64,000 nt of DNA, taken from positions 2,046,001 to 2,110,000 of the forward strand of contig JAULSU010000007.1 in the NCBI GenBank assembly GCA_030512335.1, written 5' to 3'. The first letter of the stretch is position 1. Each line of letters begins with the position of its first letter. The stretch is from Immersiella caudata. Taxonomy: Eukaryota > Ascomycota > Sordariomycetes > Sordariales > Lasiosphaeriaceae. The translations under genes and the position numbers were made by a program. The notes below the pieces were generated by a model. It made no database searches. It was not told the DNA's origin and was given only the letters and a program-made list of their open reading frames with translations. Of this stretch, positions 34,294-46,050 are shown in pieces.

Positions 34294-37200
34294 ATGTTTC
34301 AAAATGGACAAAGGGACGCGACGCGGCCCTTTCAAGTGCCGCCGCCCCCTCCGCCCATGTCCCCGCCCCCAGCTGGCGGAATCAACAACCTCAATAACGT
34401 TATGGCCCTCCCTCCTCCGCCACCCCGGTACCCGAGCGCCCCGGGAGCCGTAGGTGGCGTCCTGCTGCCTCCTCCCCCCGGACCGCCGCCTAACTCCGCC
34501 TTTCCGTCGAGCGCCTTGCCTCCTCCGAGCGCCCTCGGTTCTGCGCCCTGGCACGGTGCTTGGGGCCGCGCCTTCGATGGTCGGACCAACTTCAATATCC
34601 CGCCACCCCCTCCAGGCGGCGGCGGTGGCATCCAAACATACAATCCGAAGCTTCATGCCCAAGCTATCGCGGCAGCCGCCGCCGCGACCGCGTCCGGCGC
34701 AAACCTCGCGATCCCACCGCCTCCGCCCCCGAGCGAACAGATGAGCGCAACATACATACCTCAGGGAGACACCTACGGCGAGGGTGTGGGCATTCCGGGC
34801 CTCGGTCTAGCCGAAGAAATCGGTCAAGTACCTCCGCACGACGATAGATTGTATGCACCGACCACGACTCGGGGGGCGTCCACCGCGAGCAACTCCTCGG
34901 TGATCGCCCCAGAACTGGCATCTCAGTGGCCAATTGACAAGGTTTTGATGTGGCTGCAGGCAAATCAGTTCTCACGGGACTGGCAGGAGACGTTTAAAAT
35001 TTTGAATTTGCATGGTGCTCAGTTCCTAGAGCTCGGCCATGGTCACGGAGGCCGTGGCAATTTCGGTATGATGCATCAGCAGGTGTACCCTGTGCTGGCT
35101 TCTCAGTGCACGAGAAGCGGCACCGGTTGGGATCAGCCCAAGGAGAGAGAGGAAGGGAAAAGGATGCGGCGCTTGATCCGGAGCATCGTCACCGGTCGGC
35201 CCGTGGACCCATCCAAGATTTCCGTAGGCCACTCTCGCAAGGAATCGACAGGCACCAATCTCAACAGCGCCGGTCCGGATTCCGCCGATTCTCCAAATGT
35301 AAGTCGTGAACTGCGTTGGGAGTTCACCCTGGAGACTGACGAGGCCGGATCTTCAACACAGACGCCGATCAAGGTTCCAGGCCCGGGCTTCGGTGGGCGC
35401 CGCTTCTCGCAGTCGCGGGCGACCACCATGCCTACAATGCCCACGCTGAACAGCACGATGACGACCGGCTCGGACCACCGGAACTTGATGAAGAACCTTG
35501 AAATCGACAGCAGCCGGCGCCACAGCCCGAGTGCGAGCGAATCCGGGGAAATGGGCACCCTCCGTGGATTGGGGAGGGACAGCCCAGGAGGCAGCCCCAA
35601 CCCTTCCTCGGCCATGTACCCGTCCTCGACCGCCGGTAATCTCTCGGCTTCACCTCACGGTGCCAAATTCGGGCATCGGTCACGCAATAGCACTGACTCC
35701 GTTTCGTCAAATGCAGCAATATACGGCTCTGGAATCCCGGCGGACGCAGCGGCTATGCTCAAAAACGGCATGAACATCGCCGAGATGATCAACGCCGCAC
35801 GCACTGCCGAGGCGAACAGTCGTCGTTATGGCCAAGACGGTGGTCGGCCTTCACCAAACGACTCGGGAGACAGGAGCGCGGGGACCGATCCGCCGGGGAG
35901 TGCCAAGGGAACCAATTCCTTCTTGTCGTTCCTGTCGCGAAAGAAGAAGAAGGAAGACGGGAGCTTCCCCTCTCCGGATGACGTGGAATCGCCGACTAGT
36001 CCCGCAGTCAGCTTTAAGCAGAACTCTCTGGGAAGTCGGGCCGGTTTTGCGAGTGAGACTTCGCTCGAACGGCCGAGTTCCAGTGCTCAGGATTACGGTT
36101 ACGCCTCGGCTCTCCGAGTTAAGCGGGCCGGTGGCGTCCGAACCTTCATTCTGGCAACCGCTGATTGCTGGAACTACCGTATGCTGGACGTTACCGACGT
36201 TGAGACGGCCGCGGATTTGCGCCAATTGGTCTGCATCAACCTTGGTCTACCAGACAGCGGCGGTGTTGAGATCTTCTTGACAGAACTCGGAAAATTTGAA
36301 CATGAGGACCCCCTTGATGACATCAAGTTGCTGGCACACAAGAGGACGAAGGCTGATGCCACCGGAGCCATGAAGGTTTTTGTTCGGCTAGCCCCTGTGC
36401 CACGCACGGCAACACAGGGTTCTGGTTCGTCTTCGTACTTGGCGCCACTAGATGAAGAGACATACGCGAGGCTCAACGGGCAACGGCAACGGTCTAGCTC
36501 GTCGCCGCCAACATCGAGACAAAACACATTGCTCGCAAAAGACCGGGACGAAAAGATACTGACCGTAGAGGCAAACGAGTACAGAGCCGAGCAACTGCGG
36601 AAACAGCAGGAGTATCTCAATAAGCGAAAGGGCGCACAGGGCGCTCCTCCTAAGGAAATCAGCCCAACCGACCCCAATCATGGCATTGTAGGAAGGAATA
36701 TAGACTTTGATCAACCTCGCCATTCGCCGTTCGAAGATAAGAAGCCAGATAACCTCTTTCCCCAGCGGAAGGCACCGGCGCCACCCGGCGACCCTTCCGC
36801 TACGCTCATCAAGGCAAATTCGCTCAGCAAAAAGACGGGCCAAGGAATGCGCCCCCCGGAGATGGGCCACCAAAAACGAGTGTCCACGGACCTGCGCGAA
36901 GAGATGTTTGAAAAGAACAAGCGGCGGCCCACGTTGCAATCCGGCCCGCCTCCGTCTGGTGGGATCCGCGGGCTGCTGGTCGGGATGGGGGGTGGCCTGG
37001 GCGGCATAGGGCACCCGGTTGCTCATGGAAACAGGGGTCTCTCTCCTAATAGGGTTGCATCAGCGCCGGTGGATTCAAACGAGCGAGGTAAGGGCGCCAT
37101 GTCGACCGTTGACTTTGGGCAGCGCACGAGGTCTGGTTCAGGGGGTAGTTCGAGGGCAGGGGCTCCCGGGTCGCCGGGCACCACAACGTGGAGTCTCAAA

Positions 37201-39475
37201 AACGTCCCTTTCACTGTCCCGGACTACTCCCCGGGCGGAACTCCGTTGCTCGGTCCGAGCCTCAACGGCGACGAGCTTGGCGGAGGGCATCAGTTCTCCA
37301 GCCTGAGCCGATCCCATCTTGGAGCAGACGCTAAGATGCGTGAAATAGCACGCGCGCCGTCCCCCGGAGACGTTAGTCCCAGCTCTAAACGGCGGCCGAG
37401 CGACTCGTTCAACAGGCAGCCGAGCTCTAGGCGCAAGTCCCACGGCCCCGACGTCGACTTTGAGGAGAATGATGTCCGTTTCTCGCAAACATCAACACTA
37501 CTCGACAAGCGAAGCACCCTGGCCGATGACGAGGGCGACGATTCAGACGACGGCTTGTTTGCGATACCCATAGCGGCACGTCCTGGCAGCAAGAAGGGAA
37601 AGTCTCCTGAAGAGGCCAAACCTGGTGAGGGTGGCGATTCGGATGGCAACGGCGCCAAGCGGCCGAGCTTGAAACTGAACACCAACCGTGATAGGGAGAA
37701 GAAGGCGCGCTCGGTGGCGTTCACGTCGCCCCAGTCAAGTGTTGGAGCCCCGACTCCTGCGCTCGAAGATGATGATGACGAAACTAGCATCCGGAGCTCT
37801 AGATCCTCACGGCGCACTCCGGGAACACCAGGTTCGGCGGGCTGGGAGTCGGAAGACCGCGAGAACAAACTTAATAGGCGAAAGTCATTCATCGAGAAGG
37901 ACGTGTGGGCTAATCGTCCTCCCACTGACGCGCTTATCAACAATCTCGAGGACTTCTTCCCTAACTTGGATGTTGACCAGCCAGTGTTGGAAGAAGGCGA
38001 TGTGCCGTCACCCATCGCTGAGGGCGACGAGAGCCAGGCAGAGCAGTCAGGTCAAGCCGCGAATAACGTGACGCCGCCACAGCTTCCACCTCTGCCAAAC
38101 TTGGCGTCCAACAGGATATCTTTTATCAACGAGAGCGACACGCTCGGCTCTGACGAGTCAACGCTCAAGGCCCTCGAGTCATCACGTCCTACATCTGTGG
38201 CGTCGCTGGCACATCGCAGCATTCGAAGGTCTGGAGGTCTGGGCCGCATGAAGTCCATCAGAGAAGTAGCTCGCGGCGCGCACGAAGCCAACAAGCGATA
38301 CACGCAGACCGCAGCCCAGATCGGTGCACACACAGCAGCCACTGGAGCCGGGCCGAGCAATGGCAACAACACCAATCTCATGCGCCGCAAGAGCACCAAG
38401 ATGTTTGGTCACAGCATTGTACAAGTCAAGCCGGGACGGGACTCTCTGCACATGGCTAGCATGGGTCTCACTACGGTGCCCCAAGACAGTCTGCCAGGCC
38501 AGGACAAGCGAGACAGTATCCCCAAGCGGCAGACAACATTCCGATGGTTCAAAGGTCAACTCATAGGAAAAGGCACGTTTGGACGAGTCTACCTTGGTAT
38601 GAACGCCACGACTGGAGAGTTCCTGGCCGTCAAGGAGGTAGAAGTCAACCCCAAGGCTGCCCAGGGCGACAAGAAGAAAATGCAGGAACTTGTCGCGGCG
38701 CTCGACCAAGAGATCGACACCATGCAGCATCTTGATCACGTCAACATTGTGCAGTACCTCGGCTGCGAGCGTAAGGAGACCAGCATCTCCATCTTTCTTG
38801 AGTACATCTCCGGTGGCTCCATCGGCTCCTGCCTGCGCAAGCACGGCAAGTTCGAGGAACCCGTTGTAGCCTCCCTCACGCGACAAACCCTTTCCGGTCT
38901 AGCCTATCTCCACCGCGAAGGCATTCTCCATCGAGATCTGAAGGCCGACAATATTCTTCTCGATCTGGACGGCACCTGCAAGATCAGCGACTTCGGTATC
39001 AGTAAGAAGACGGACAACATCTACGGGAACGACAAGACCAACTCCATGCAGGGCAGCGTGTTTTGGATGGCGCCCGAGGTTATTCGGTCGCAAGGAGAGG
39101 GTTACAGCGCCAAAGTGGATATTTGGAGTCTTGGGTGCGTGGTGTTGGAGATGTTTGCCGGACGCAGGCCGTGGAGCAAGGAGGAAGCGGTGGGTGCAAT
39201 CTACAAGATTGCGAACGGCGAGACGCCGCCAATTCCGGACGAAATTAGGGAGGAGATTTCGCCAATTGCGATAGCGTTCATGTTGGATTGTTTCACTGTG
39301 TAAGTTTCCTGGTGTCTGGGGGGGCAAGAGGAGAGAAGCTAACATTGCTACTAGGAGCCCAACGGAACGGCCAACGGCGGATGTGCTGCTATCGCAGCAT
39401 CCGTTTTGCGAGTTGGATCCGAATTATAGCTTTTTGGACACGGACTTGTATGCTAAGATTCGGGGGACTTATTGA
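34294..39475 (+). CDS. bck1: MAP kinase kinase kinase of the cell-wall-integrity pathway (Bck1/MIK-1)
   Basis: Ser/Thr kinase that takes the signal from protein kinase C to the MAPKK and MAPK of cell-wall integrity and hyphal growth. Exons 34294-39299 and 39355-39475 give 1708 residues. N-terminal 110 residues are full of poly-Pro runs with Gly and Ala. A SAM-like domain lies near 207-300 (WPIDKVLMWLQANQFSRDW), and a ubiquitin-like/RA-type fold near 611-703 (VRTFILATADCWNYRMLDVTDV to KVFVRLAP). Between are long disordered parts rich in Ser, Pro and RRxS-type sites. The kinase domain is at about 1416-1705: GKGTFGRV, the Lys in LAVKEVEV, HRDLKADN, DFGISKK, GSVFWMAPEV, WSLGCVVLEM, and RPTAD across the intron. 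Length and order are those of filamentous-fungal Bck1. Confidence 0.95.
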
Positions 39476-39723
39476 GCTGTCCCGGTCTGTGAGGGTAGTG
39501 AGCCTTGATGGCTCTGTGTTTCAAAAGGGGGTGAAGGAAGTGGAGGTCGTGTCTGCTTGTTCCCCACACACTTTCACAGGCACGACACCCAATACATGAT
39601 CGGGGGAGGGTGTATGTACTATGTAGCTAGCGTCCTCTATATATTGGGCTTGTACGAGCAAGGGGCGAAGAAATTTGGATCACGGTTGTGGATGGTCATG
39701 ATTTACGACCGCTTGGTTTGCGT

Positions 39724-39812
39724 GTGCTGATTGTGCTGATTGTGCTGATTGTGCTGATTGTGCTGATTGTGCTGATTGTGCTGATTGTGCTGATTGTGCT
39801 GATTGTGCTGAT
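39724..39812 (+). repeat. 9-bp minisatellite, unit GTGCTGATT, 9.9 copies
   Basis: Nine perfect copies of GTGCTGATT followed by eight bases of a tenth, with no mismatch. It starts 249 bases after the bck1 stop. Perfect repeats of this kind suggest recent slippage expansion and likely length differences between strains. Confidence 0.95.
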
Positions 39813-40381
39813 GGGTTTGCTTTGAAGAACATCGGTATGTATGAGGTTCGTGAAGACGGACTGGTGGCAGCCCTGTGCCTTGTGGCTATGGATACGGAGC
39901 GGAGTCGGTCCCTGAGCGGAGAATTTCCACCAAGGGTCGATCACGGCCAAATCTTTCACCCCCACAGGGACCACCTCTCCTCCAAGTTCAATCTCCGCCG
40001 CCCGCAGAAGCGGGGTACATACTGCAATGGACCTCGAGAACTGCTCTCCGCAAAGCAATGCCACAGTTCGTGATATCGCCTGCCACCTTTCCGTCCACAT
40101 GGACATCAAACGGTGAGGGGCAGACTGGCGAGGGGCAGCTCCCAAATAGCCGGACAGCCGGCCCGATGGTTAGCAATCAGGGGTCCGAGAAAGGTCGGGG
40201 CAGAGCCCACCGTGTCCGCTTGCCCACTTCAGAGCTGCCAAGACCTCCTGCCATCCAATCCAGGCTTGCGCTGGCACAATTGGCTTGGCAGCCTCGGTGG
40301 CTGCCGTGCCCCCTGGCTTGTGTAAGGGGTCACGATGCAGCGCTCCGCGATGGGAGGGACGTGTTGGCTGGCCTTTTTTTT

Positions 40382-40411
40382 TTGCAGTTGCAGTTGCAGT
40401 TGCAGTTGCAT
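40382..40411 (+). repeat. Hexamer repeat (TTGCAG)n after a T9-10 run
   Basis: A run of about ten T (40374-40383) leads into four full TTGCAG units and a fifth that ends TTGCAT. It lies about 260 bases before the mannosidase start, in its probable promoter. Confidence 0.85.
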
Positions 40412-40667
40412 TTGCTCTCGAGTCTGCAACACAGCAGCAACCCAGACATTCCTTTCTGTGTCACGCGTGGAATGAGTAGCTCTCCGTGATACGGATTCAT
40501 CTCCACCCGTGTCAGCCATGCTCTCGACGCCGGCTTCTCAGTGGTTGAAGTGATTCCAACCTCCTTAACTGCCAGAAGGGCATTCCGTTCATCGAGGTGA
40601 TCGAACCTCCTTTTCTCACCTCCTCGTTTCCCCTCGCGAGCGCATCAGCGCCCGCGCCCACGTCACG

Positions 40668-43600
40668 ATGCCGCGCCTCAGGAGATATCGCGTGTTTCTC
40701 ATATTCGCCTTCATCGTCATCGCCCTGCTCTACCACGTATCCAAGAACACGCAATGGGAGCGCTTCCAGATGACCGAGCACAGCGCGACAGGCAGCCACT
40801 CGCACCACAACACCAAACCCGAGACCGGCCACGATGGCCATAACCACGGCACCGGCCCCGACCACCAAGTCGACAAGTCCCGCCCCGCGCCCCCAAGACC
40901 GAACCAACCCCCACCGGAGCAGCAGCAGCACCACACGACGACCGCCCCTGCGTCGGCAGAAACCTCCATCAAGATCCCCAAGCTCAAATCCGGCGACGAA
41001 GCCCACAAAGGCGCCTACGGCCTCCCCACCACCGCCCCGACCAAGTCGCGCAAGCCCAAGCCCCTCGTCGACGGCGCTTACGAAACCCCCTCCGTACCCG
41101 CGAAGAAACCTGGCACTGGCACGGGCCACCACGACAGCTTCCCCAAGCCCAAGAAAGAAGAGCCCGAAGGCGAAACCTTCTATGCCGACTGGCCCCCCAA
41201 GCTCACCGACCCCGTCTCCGACCCGAACACCACGCCCACCGCCATCCACTGGCGCAAGCCCTACGAGTACTACCCCATCCCGGAGGAGAAGATGATCATG
41301 CTCCCCACGGGCAAACCGAAACCAATTCCTAAGGTTCAGTTTGAATTCGCCCCTGAAACCCCCGCGGCGAAGGAGAAGCGTGAGGCGCGCTTGATCAAGA
41401 TCAAAGCCGAAGCGAAGAAGGCCTGGACGGGGTACAGGACGTACGCATGGGGCCACGATGAAGTGAGGCCGATCAGCAAAGGGCCACATGATCCGTTCTG
41501 CGGGTGGGCGGCAACGCTGGTGGACGCCCTGGACACGCTTTGGATCATGGGGCTGAAGCGGGAGTTTGAGGAGGGCGTGAAGGCGGCCAAGGCCATCGAC
41601 TTTACCACAACGCCTTATCGGAATGATATTCCCGTCTTTGAGACGATCATTCGGTATCTGGGCGGGTTGGTGGGCGCGTATGATGTCTCCGGAGGAAAGG
41701 AAGGTGGTTACACGGTGTTGCTGGATAAGGCGGAGGAGCTGGCGGAGATATTGATGGGTGTCTTTGATACGCCGAATCGCATGCCAATATTGTATTATCA
41801 GTGGCGACCGCAGGATAACGAGGTGCCCAAGCGGGCGAGCGCCAGCTCAGGGGTGGCGGAACTGGGGTCGATGGGGATGGAGTTTACGCGGCTGGCGCAG
41901 TTGACGGGGAAGAATAAGTACTATGATGCGATTGCGAGGATTACGGATGCCTTGGAGGAGCTGCAGAATCGCGAGGGCGGGACGGCGATTCCGGGCGTTT
42001 TCCCGCAAAATCTGGACGCTAGTGGGTGTAACCAGACGGCAGCGGCGGAGAAGAGGAGGGAGAGGGAGGAGGAAGCGAGGGCCAGAGAGGAAGAGGAGAG
42101 GAGGAGAGAGGAGGAGACGAGGAGGAAGGAGGAAGATGAAGAGGGGAAGAAAAGGGGGGCGCCGACGCATCATCATAGGGAGGGGGAGACGCTGGAGACG
42201 GATTCGAACGGGGATGGAAAGGATGATTTGGCGTTCGAGGTTCACCGGGAGACGGGTAGCGCCGCGCACGGGGGCCTCGCGAAGAGGTTTTCGATGGGCG
42301 AGTTTAGGCCGTCGCCGCCGGGGATGATGGACGATGAGTGCATTCCGCAGCCATTGAAGTCTCCAGGATATGGGTCAGATTCGTACAGCATGGGTGGAAG
42401 CCAGGACTCGGCGTACGAGTACTTCCCCAAACAGTACGTCTTGCTCGGCGGGTTAGTGCCCAAGTATCGCACGATGCATCTGAAGACGGTCGAGGGCGTG
42501 AAAAACTACCTGCTCTTCCGGCCGCAGGCCAAGGGAGACCCCGATGTCTTATTCTCGGCCAAGGCGTTCAGCCCCGATGGGACAGACAAGGCGCTCACGT
42601 ACGAGTACGAGGTTACGCACTTGACGTGCTTTTTGGGCGGCATGTTTGGTCTCGGTGGAAAGATCTTCAACAAGCCAGAAGACGTTGAGATTGGAAAGAG
42701 GCTCGCGGCGGGGTGCGCTTGGGCGTACGAGGCAATGCCCACGGGTATCATGCCCGAGTACGCACAGATACTGCCGTGCGATAGCGCGGCCGAGTGCCAC
42801 TTCAACGAAACGCAATGGGGATTGAAGGTGGACCCGTATATGACCGATCGCGAGAGGCAAGCGGAGGAGTATGAGAAGAACATGGCCAAGTGGAGGGAGG
42901 ATGTGGCGGACGCGAAGAGGAAGAAGGCACAGGCTGAGGCTGAGGAGAAGCGCAGGGCGGAGGAGGAGAAGAGGTTGCAGGAGGAGGAGAGTAGGAGGCC
43001 GGTGAACGCAACGACACCGGACGAGGGACAGATGCAGACGAGCTCAAGCCATGCAGGGCATGATTTGAAAGAAAAGGATAGCGTTCCGGCGGGGACGCAC
43101 CTGGAGAGAAGAGGGGTGGTCCGGGGTGATGCACCGGATGAGTATAGGGGGGCGGCGAAGACGGCGGAGGAGAAGGCGAAGAAGGTCGAGGGTGCGCTGG
43201 ATTTCAACTCCTCCCCTTCGCAACCGCCACGGATTGAGGTCTGGCAGCGGCCTTTGGGACAGACCTTCCTGCCCCCAGAGCCCGTCAAACCTCTTACACA
43301 CGAGGAGTATATGGCCTCGCAGAAGCTGTATCCTGGGTTCACGACCATCACCGATCGGAGGTACATTCTTAGGTATGTCCCACCCCTTTCTGTGCCGCGC
43401 TCAGTGAAACGCAGACTAAACGTATTCCCCGCAGGCCCGAAGCCATCGAATCCGTCTGGTACATGTACCGCATCACAGGCGACCCCATCTGGCAGGATAG
43501 AGGATGGAGCATGTGGCAGGCTGTTATTCGCGCCACGCAGACTGAGATTGGCCACTCTGCTATTTCCGATGTTACCACCAACGAAAAGCATCCTACCGAG

Positions 43601-43735
43601 ACGGATAGCATGGAGAGCTTTTGGCTAGCCGAAACTCTCAAGTATTTTTACCTGCTGTTTGCGGAGCCAGATGTTATTTCGTTGGATGAATGGGTTTTGA
43701 ATACCGAGGCGCATCCGTTCAGGAGGCCTGTATAG
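40668..43735 (+). CDS. Glycosyl hydrolase family 47 alpha-mannosidase, type II membrane protein
   Basis: Class I alpha-1,2-mannosidase that trims N-glycans in ER or Golgi; the anchored form and divergent sequence suggest a role in glycoprotein quality control like yeast Mnl2, but this is inference. Exons 40668-43372 and 43435-43735, 1001 residues. A short basic tail and one helix (about 8-25, RVFLIFAFIVIALLYHV) anchor it; a Pro/His/Lys-rich stem runs to about 240. Catalytic-domain motifs: DPFCGWAATLVDALDTLWIMGL, ELGSMGMEF, DSAYEY with catalytic acids (about 580), HLTCFLGGMFGLGG, RPEAIESVWYMYR across the intron, and the Ca-binding NTEAHPF at the end. Two Lys/Arg/Glu-rich insertions (about 455-560 and 725-865) interrupt the barrel. 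Confidence 0.9.
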
Positions 43736-45056
43736 GGTTTGGCTTGAAGGATGCGAGGTTGGGCTACGTACAACAAAGAATCGAGGTTTGGTTGCGATTA
43801 GCATTTTGTTTTCCTTGTTCTGACGTTTTGGGTAAGGTGTACTTTGGTTTGGTACGGTAAGAGTACCACGGAGATAAACGGAAAATAATATACACACATG
43901 CGTACCTGAAGCTCCGCACGTTGAATGGCTCGAACAGTGTTGGGGAGGACCTTGTCTACTTACCTGCAGGTAGCCAGGTGATGGGGATGCCGTAGACTTG
44001 GATTGGGTGGTAGTCCTGGGTACCTAATAGATCGGGATGCAATTGATGCTAAACTCCGCTAATTGTAATGAAGATACCTACCTGGACATGTGCTAATCTG
44101 CATTGACTAGGACGGAATGGGAGTTCAGGTTAAGCTGTCGGGGTCATTGAAAAAGGGGCTTGTGAGCGCTGAGAAATGGCAATTTTTAGAAAATATACCC
44201 ATCCGTAGATACAAGCGAGGCAGTCAGCTGCCTACCTCTAAGTAGCCGGTGTCTGGCCACGTACTTTATCTTTTGCTACTTGATCAAACCCCCTTTGAAC
44301 CCCCTTTGAGCCCCCCTTTGAACCCCCCTTTGAACCCCCCTTTGAACCCCCCTTTGACACGTGATAAGTACCGCTACATGCTATCTTCCAGCAGGGTTCT
44401 AACACGGTTTACATCTCCTGAAATGTGCACGCACACCTGCTGTTGCTATGTTGCAGCCAAGTGTGAACACTTGGTCAGCACCCACAATCACGATTCAATG
44501 CTTGAGCGCGGGAATGCCGATTTGATGTGAACTATATTGATAAATTGATTCATCTAACTATCTATCTGCGCATCCTCCACATTTCCATTTCCAAGACTTC
44601 AGTATCACAGGCCATAGAGTCCCAATAGAATAGCAAGCAGGAAGCACATTGTTGGGAGCGATCATCCTTTATTCCAGAACCCCTTGAAAGCAAAGCCAAC
44701 CCATACAAATGCCAACGTGAAAAGACCAACCCCCCGCCTGCTTTGTGTATGTCCTATGCACATATCTCCATTAACGGATGGACCCGGTCCCGACTATTCG
44801 CCTTCCCATACTAACACGCGGCCTTGGCCTGCTGCAACAATAAATTCGTGTCCAACATGACCCAACAGATCCATGATTCAGGTGTGGAGAAACGGGTATG
44901 TCTAGCCCCCCGAGTCCAGCCAAGGTGACGCGCTCGCGAATCGCCGCCTAACTTTCTGGTCTCTCGTGATATATCCTGGCTTCATTCAGTCATACATGTT
45001 CGCGCTACACCGTCCGATATCGAAACAATCTCTCAGAAATCCCTTGGTGGCCCTCA
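43736..45056. other. Gene-free stretch between convergent GH47 and fig1-like genes
   Basis: AT-richer DNA with the 3' UTRs of both genes and a C-rich tandem repeat at 44287-44356. No gene seen. Confidence 0.5.
44287..44356 (+). repeat. Tandem repeat AACCCCCCTTTG, six copies
   Basis: Six consecutive units: two with five C (11 bases), then four with six C (12 bases), one of which begins AG. The phase and graded C number point to stepwise expansion by slippage. The strand has a run of C-blocks spaced for i-motif formation (G-quadruplex on the other strand). Confidence 0.92.
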
Positions 45057-46050
45057 TCAATCCATAATCGATGCAAGTACCCGTATACTCAATATCATGA
45101 CGAGCAAGCCTATTGTGACGATGATCAGTAGCGTGAAGCTGAACCATCCCATCACCATGGCTGATGTGCCGACGCCGGATAGCACGCTCCCGTTGCCAAA
45201 ATCCTGCGCAATGATGCTCGCTGCTACCGAGGCCGTGTGTTGCCAGAGAACGGACACCAGCACGAAGATGGAGGCGATGAAGATGATGGCCAATGCAACC
45301 TGGCTCACCGGCCGGCTGGGAAAGGGCTTGACTTCGCGCTCAGAACCCTCGCTGTCCTCCTCCTCGTGCCATCCGGGGAATGTCGCAAGGAGTAACAGGC
45401 AGATGAAGGCGAAGATCGTCGCAATGATACTGAAACTACTGTTAGCACACTTACGACGTCAGCAGTTCGAGAAGGACCCTTACATGAGGTAGGGGAAAAC
45501 GATCATATCCTTGAACTGGCTGGCAAGCCAGATGAGGTTCAACGGATCCTGGTCCACAGAGACCTGGTTCGCAAGCGAAGTTGCGTTGTTGCTGCAGATC
45601 CAAGACCCGCCGTCTGCGTTCACGCAGATACCGAAATAGCCCACTCGCGCTTGTAATCTAGCATTGCCAACAATGTTACTGATGGCGGTATTGACGTTGT
45701 AATCGACTTGTGCTGTGTCTGGCACTGCCGTGTACTTTTGGTAGTACAGTGAGAGAAGGAAGATGTCGGGTATTAACGGTGACGAGGATGAGCAGCCCGC
45801 CAACAAGAGTGCTAACAAAATGTTAGCCTTCAGACTGGCCCGCTCAGTCATAGCCTGAGCACCTACAAAGCAGTATGATTGTGACCATTATGAGAATCAT
45901 CAAGACATGATGATACCCAAGAAATGGAATGAATCCTATTTGTCTCGTCAGCAATCATCTTCGGCGAGTCGGGCGCAATCGCAACCGCTGATAATGTCTC
46001 GGAGGGCATAACTTACGGTAGAATCCGAGTTGAAATCTACTGCTCGCCAT
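45057..46050 (-). CDS. fig1: Fig1-domain membrane protein (calcium influx / mating fusion)
   Basis: Tetraspan-like plasma-membrane protein; Fig1 proteins serve low-affinity calcium uptake and cell fusion during mating in ascomycetes. Four exons on the minus strand: 46050-46017, 45935-45867, 45811-45484 and 45429-45057; phases join and give 267 residues. The start is MASSRFQLGFYRFIPFLGYHH, with the first membrane helix LMILIMVTIILLSLLLAG. A long outside loop holds LLSLYYQKYT and the Fig1 signature GYFGIC followed by WIC. Helix 2 (LIIIATIFAFICLLLLATF) follows the third junction; then a short acidic loop (HEEEDSEG), helix 3 (VALAIIFIASIFVLVSVLW) and helix 4 (FTLLIIVTIGLLVMILS). Exon joins were chosen on frame and hydrophobicity; other splice choices break the helices. 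Confidence 0.82.

Larger units (their letters stand above)
39476..40667. other. Gene-free stretch with two tandem repeats
   Basis: Holds the bck1 3' UTR, a 9-base minisatellite (39724-39812) and a hexamer repeat (40382-40411). No gene is seen. An ACGCGT at 40463-40468 lies upstream of a mannosidase gene, which warns that this motif also occurs by chance. Confidence 0.6.

Noticed and set aside
40463..40468. ACGCGT box upstream of the GH47 mannosidase
   Set aside because: Single copy at a gene with no cell-cycle role; taken as background for this motif.
40512..41489. 325-codon frame antisense to the GH47 start
   Set aside because: Gly/Arg/Val-rich low-complexity shadow of the Pro-rich stem codons.
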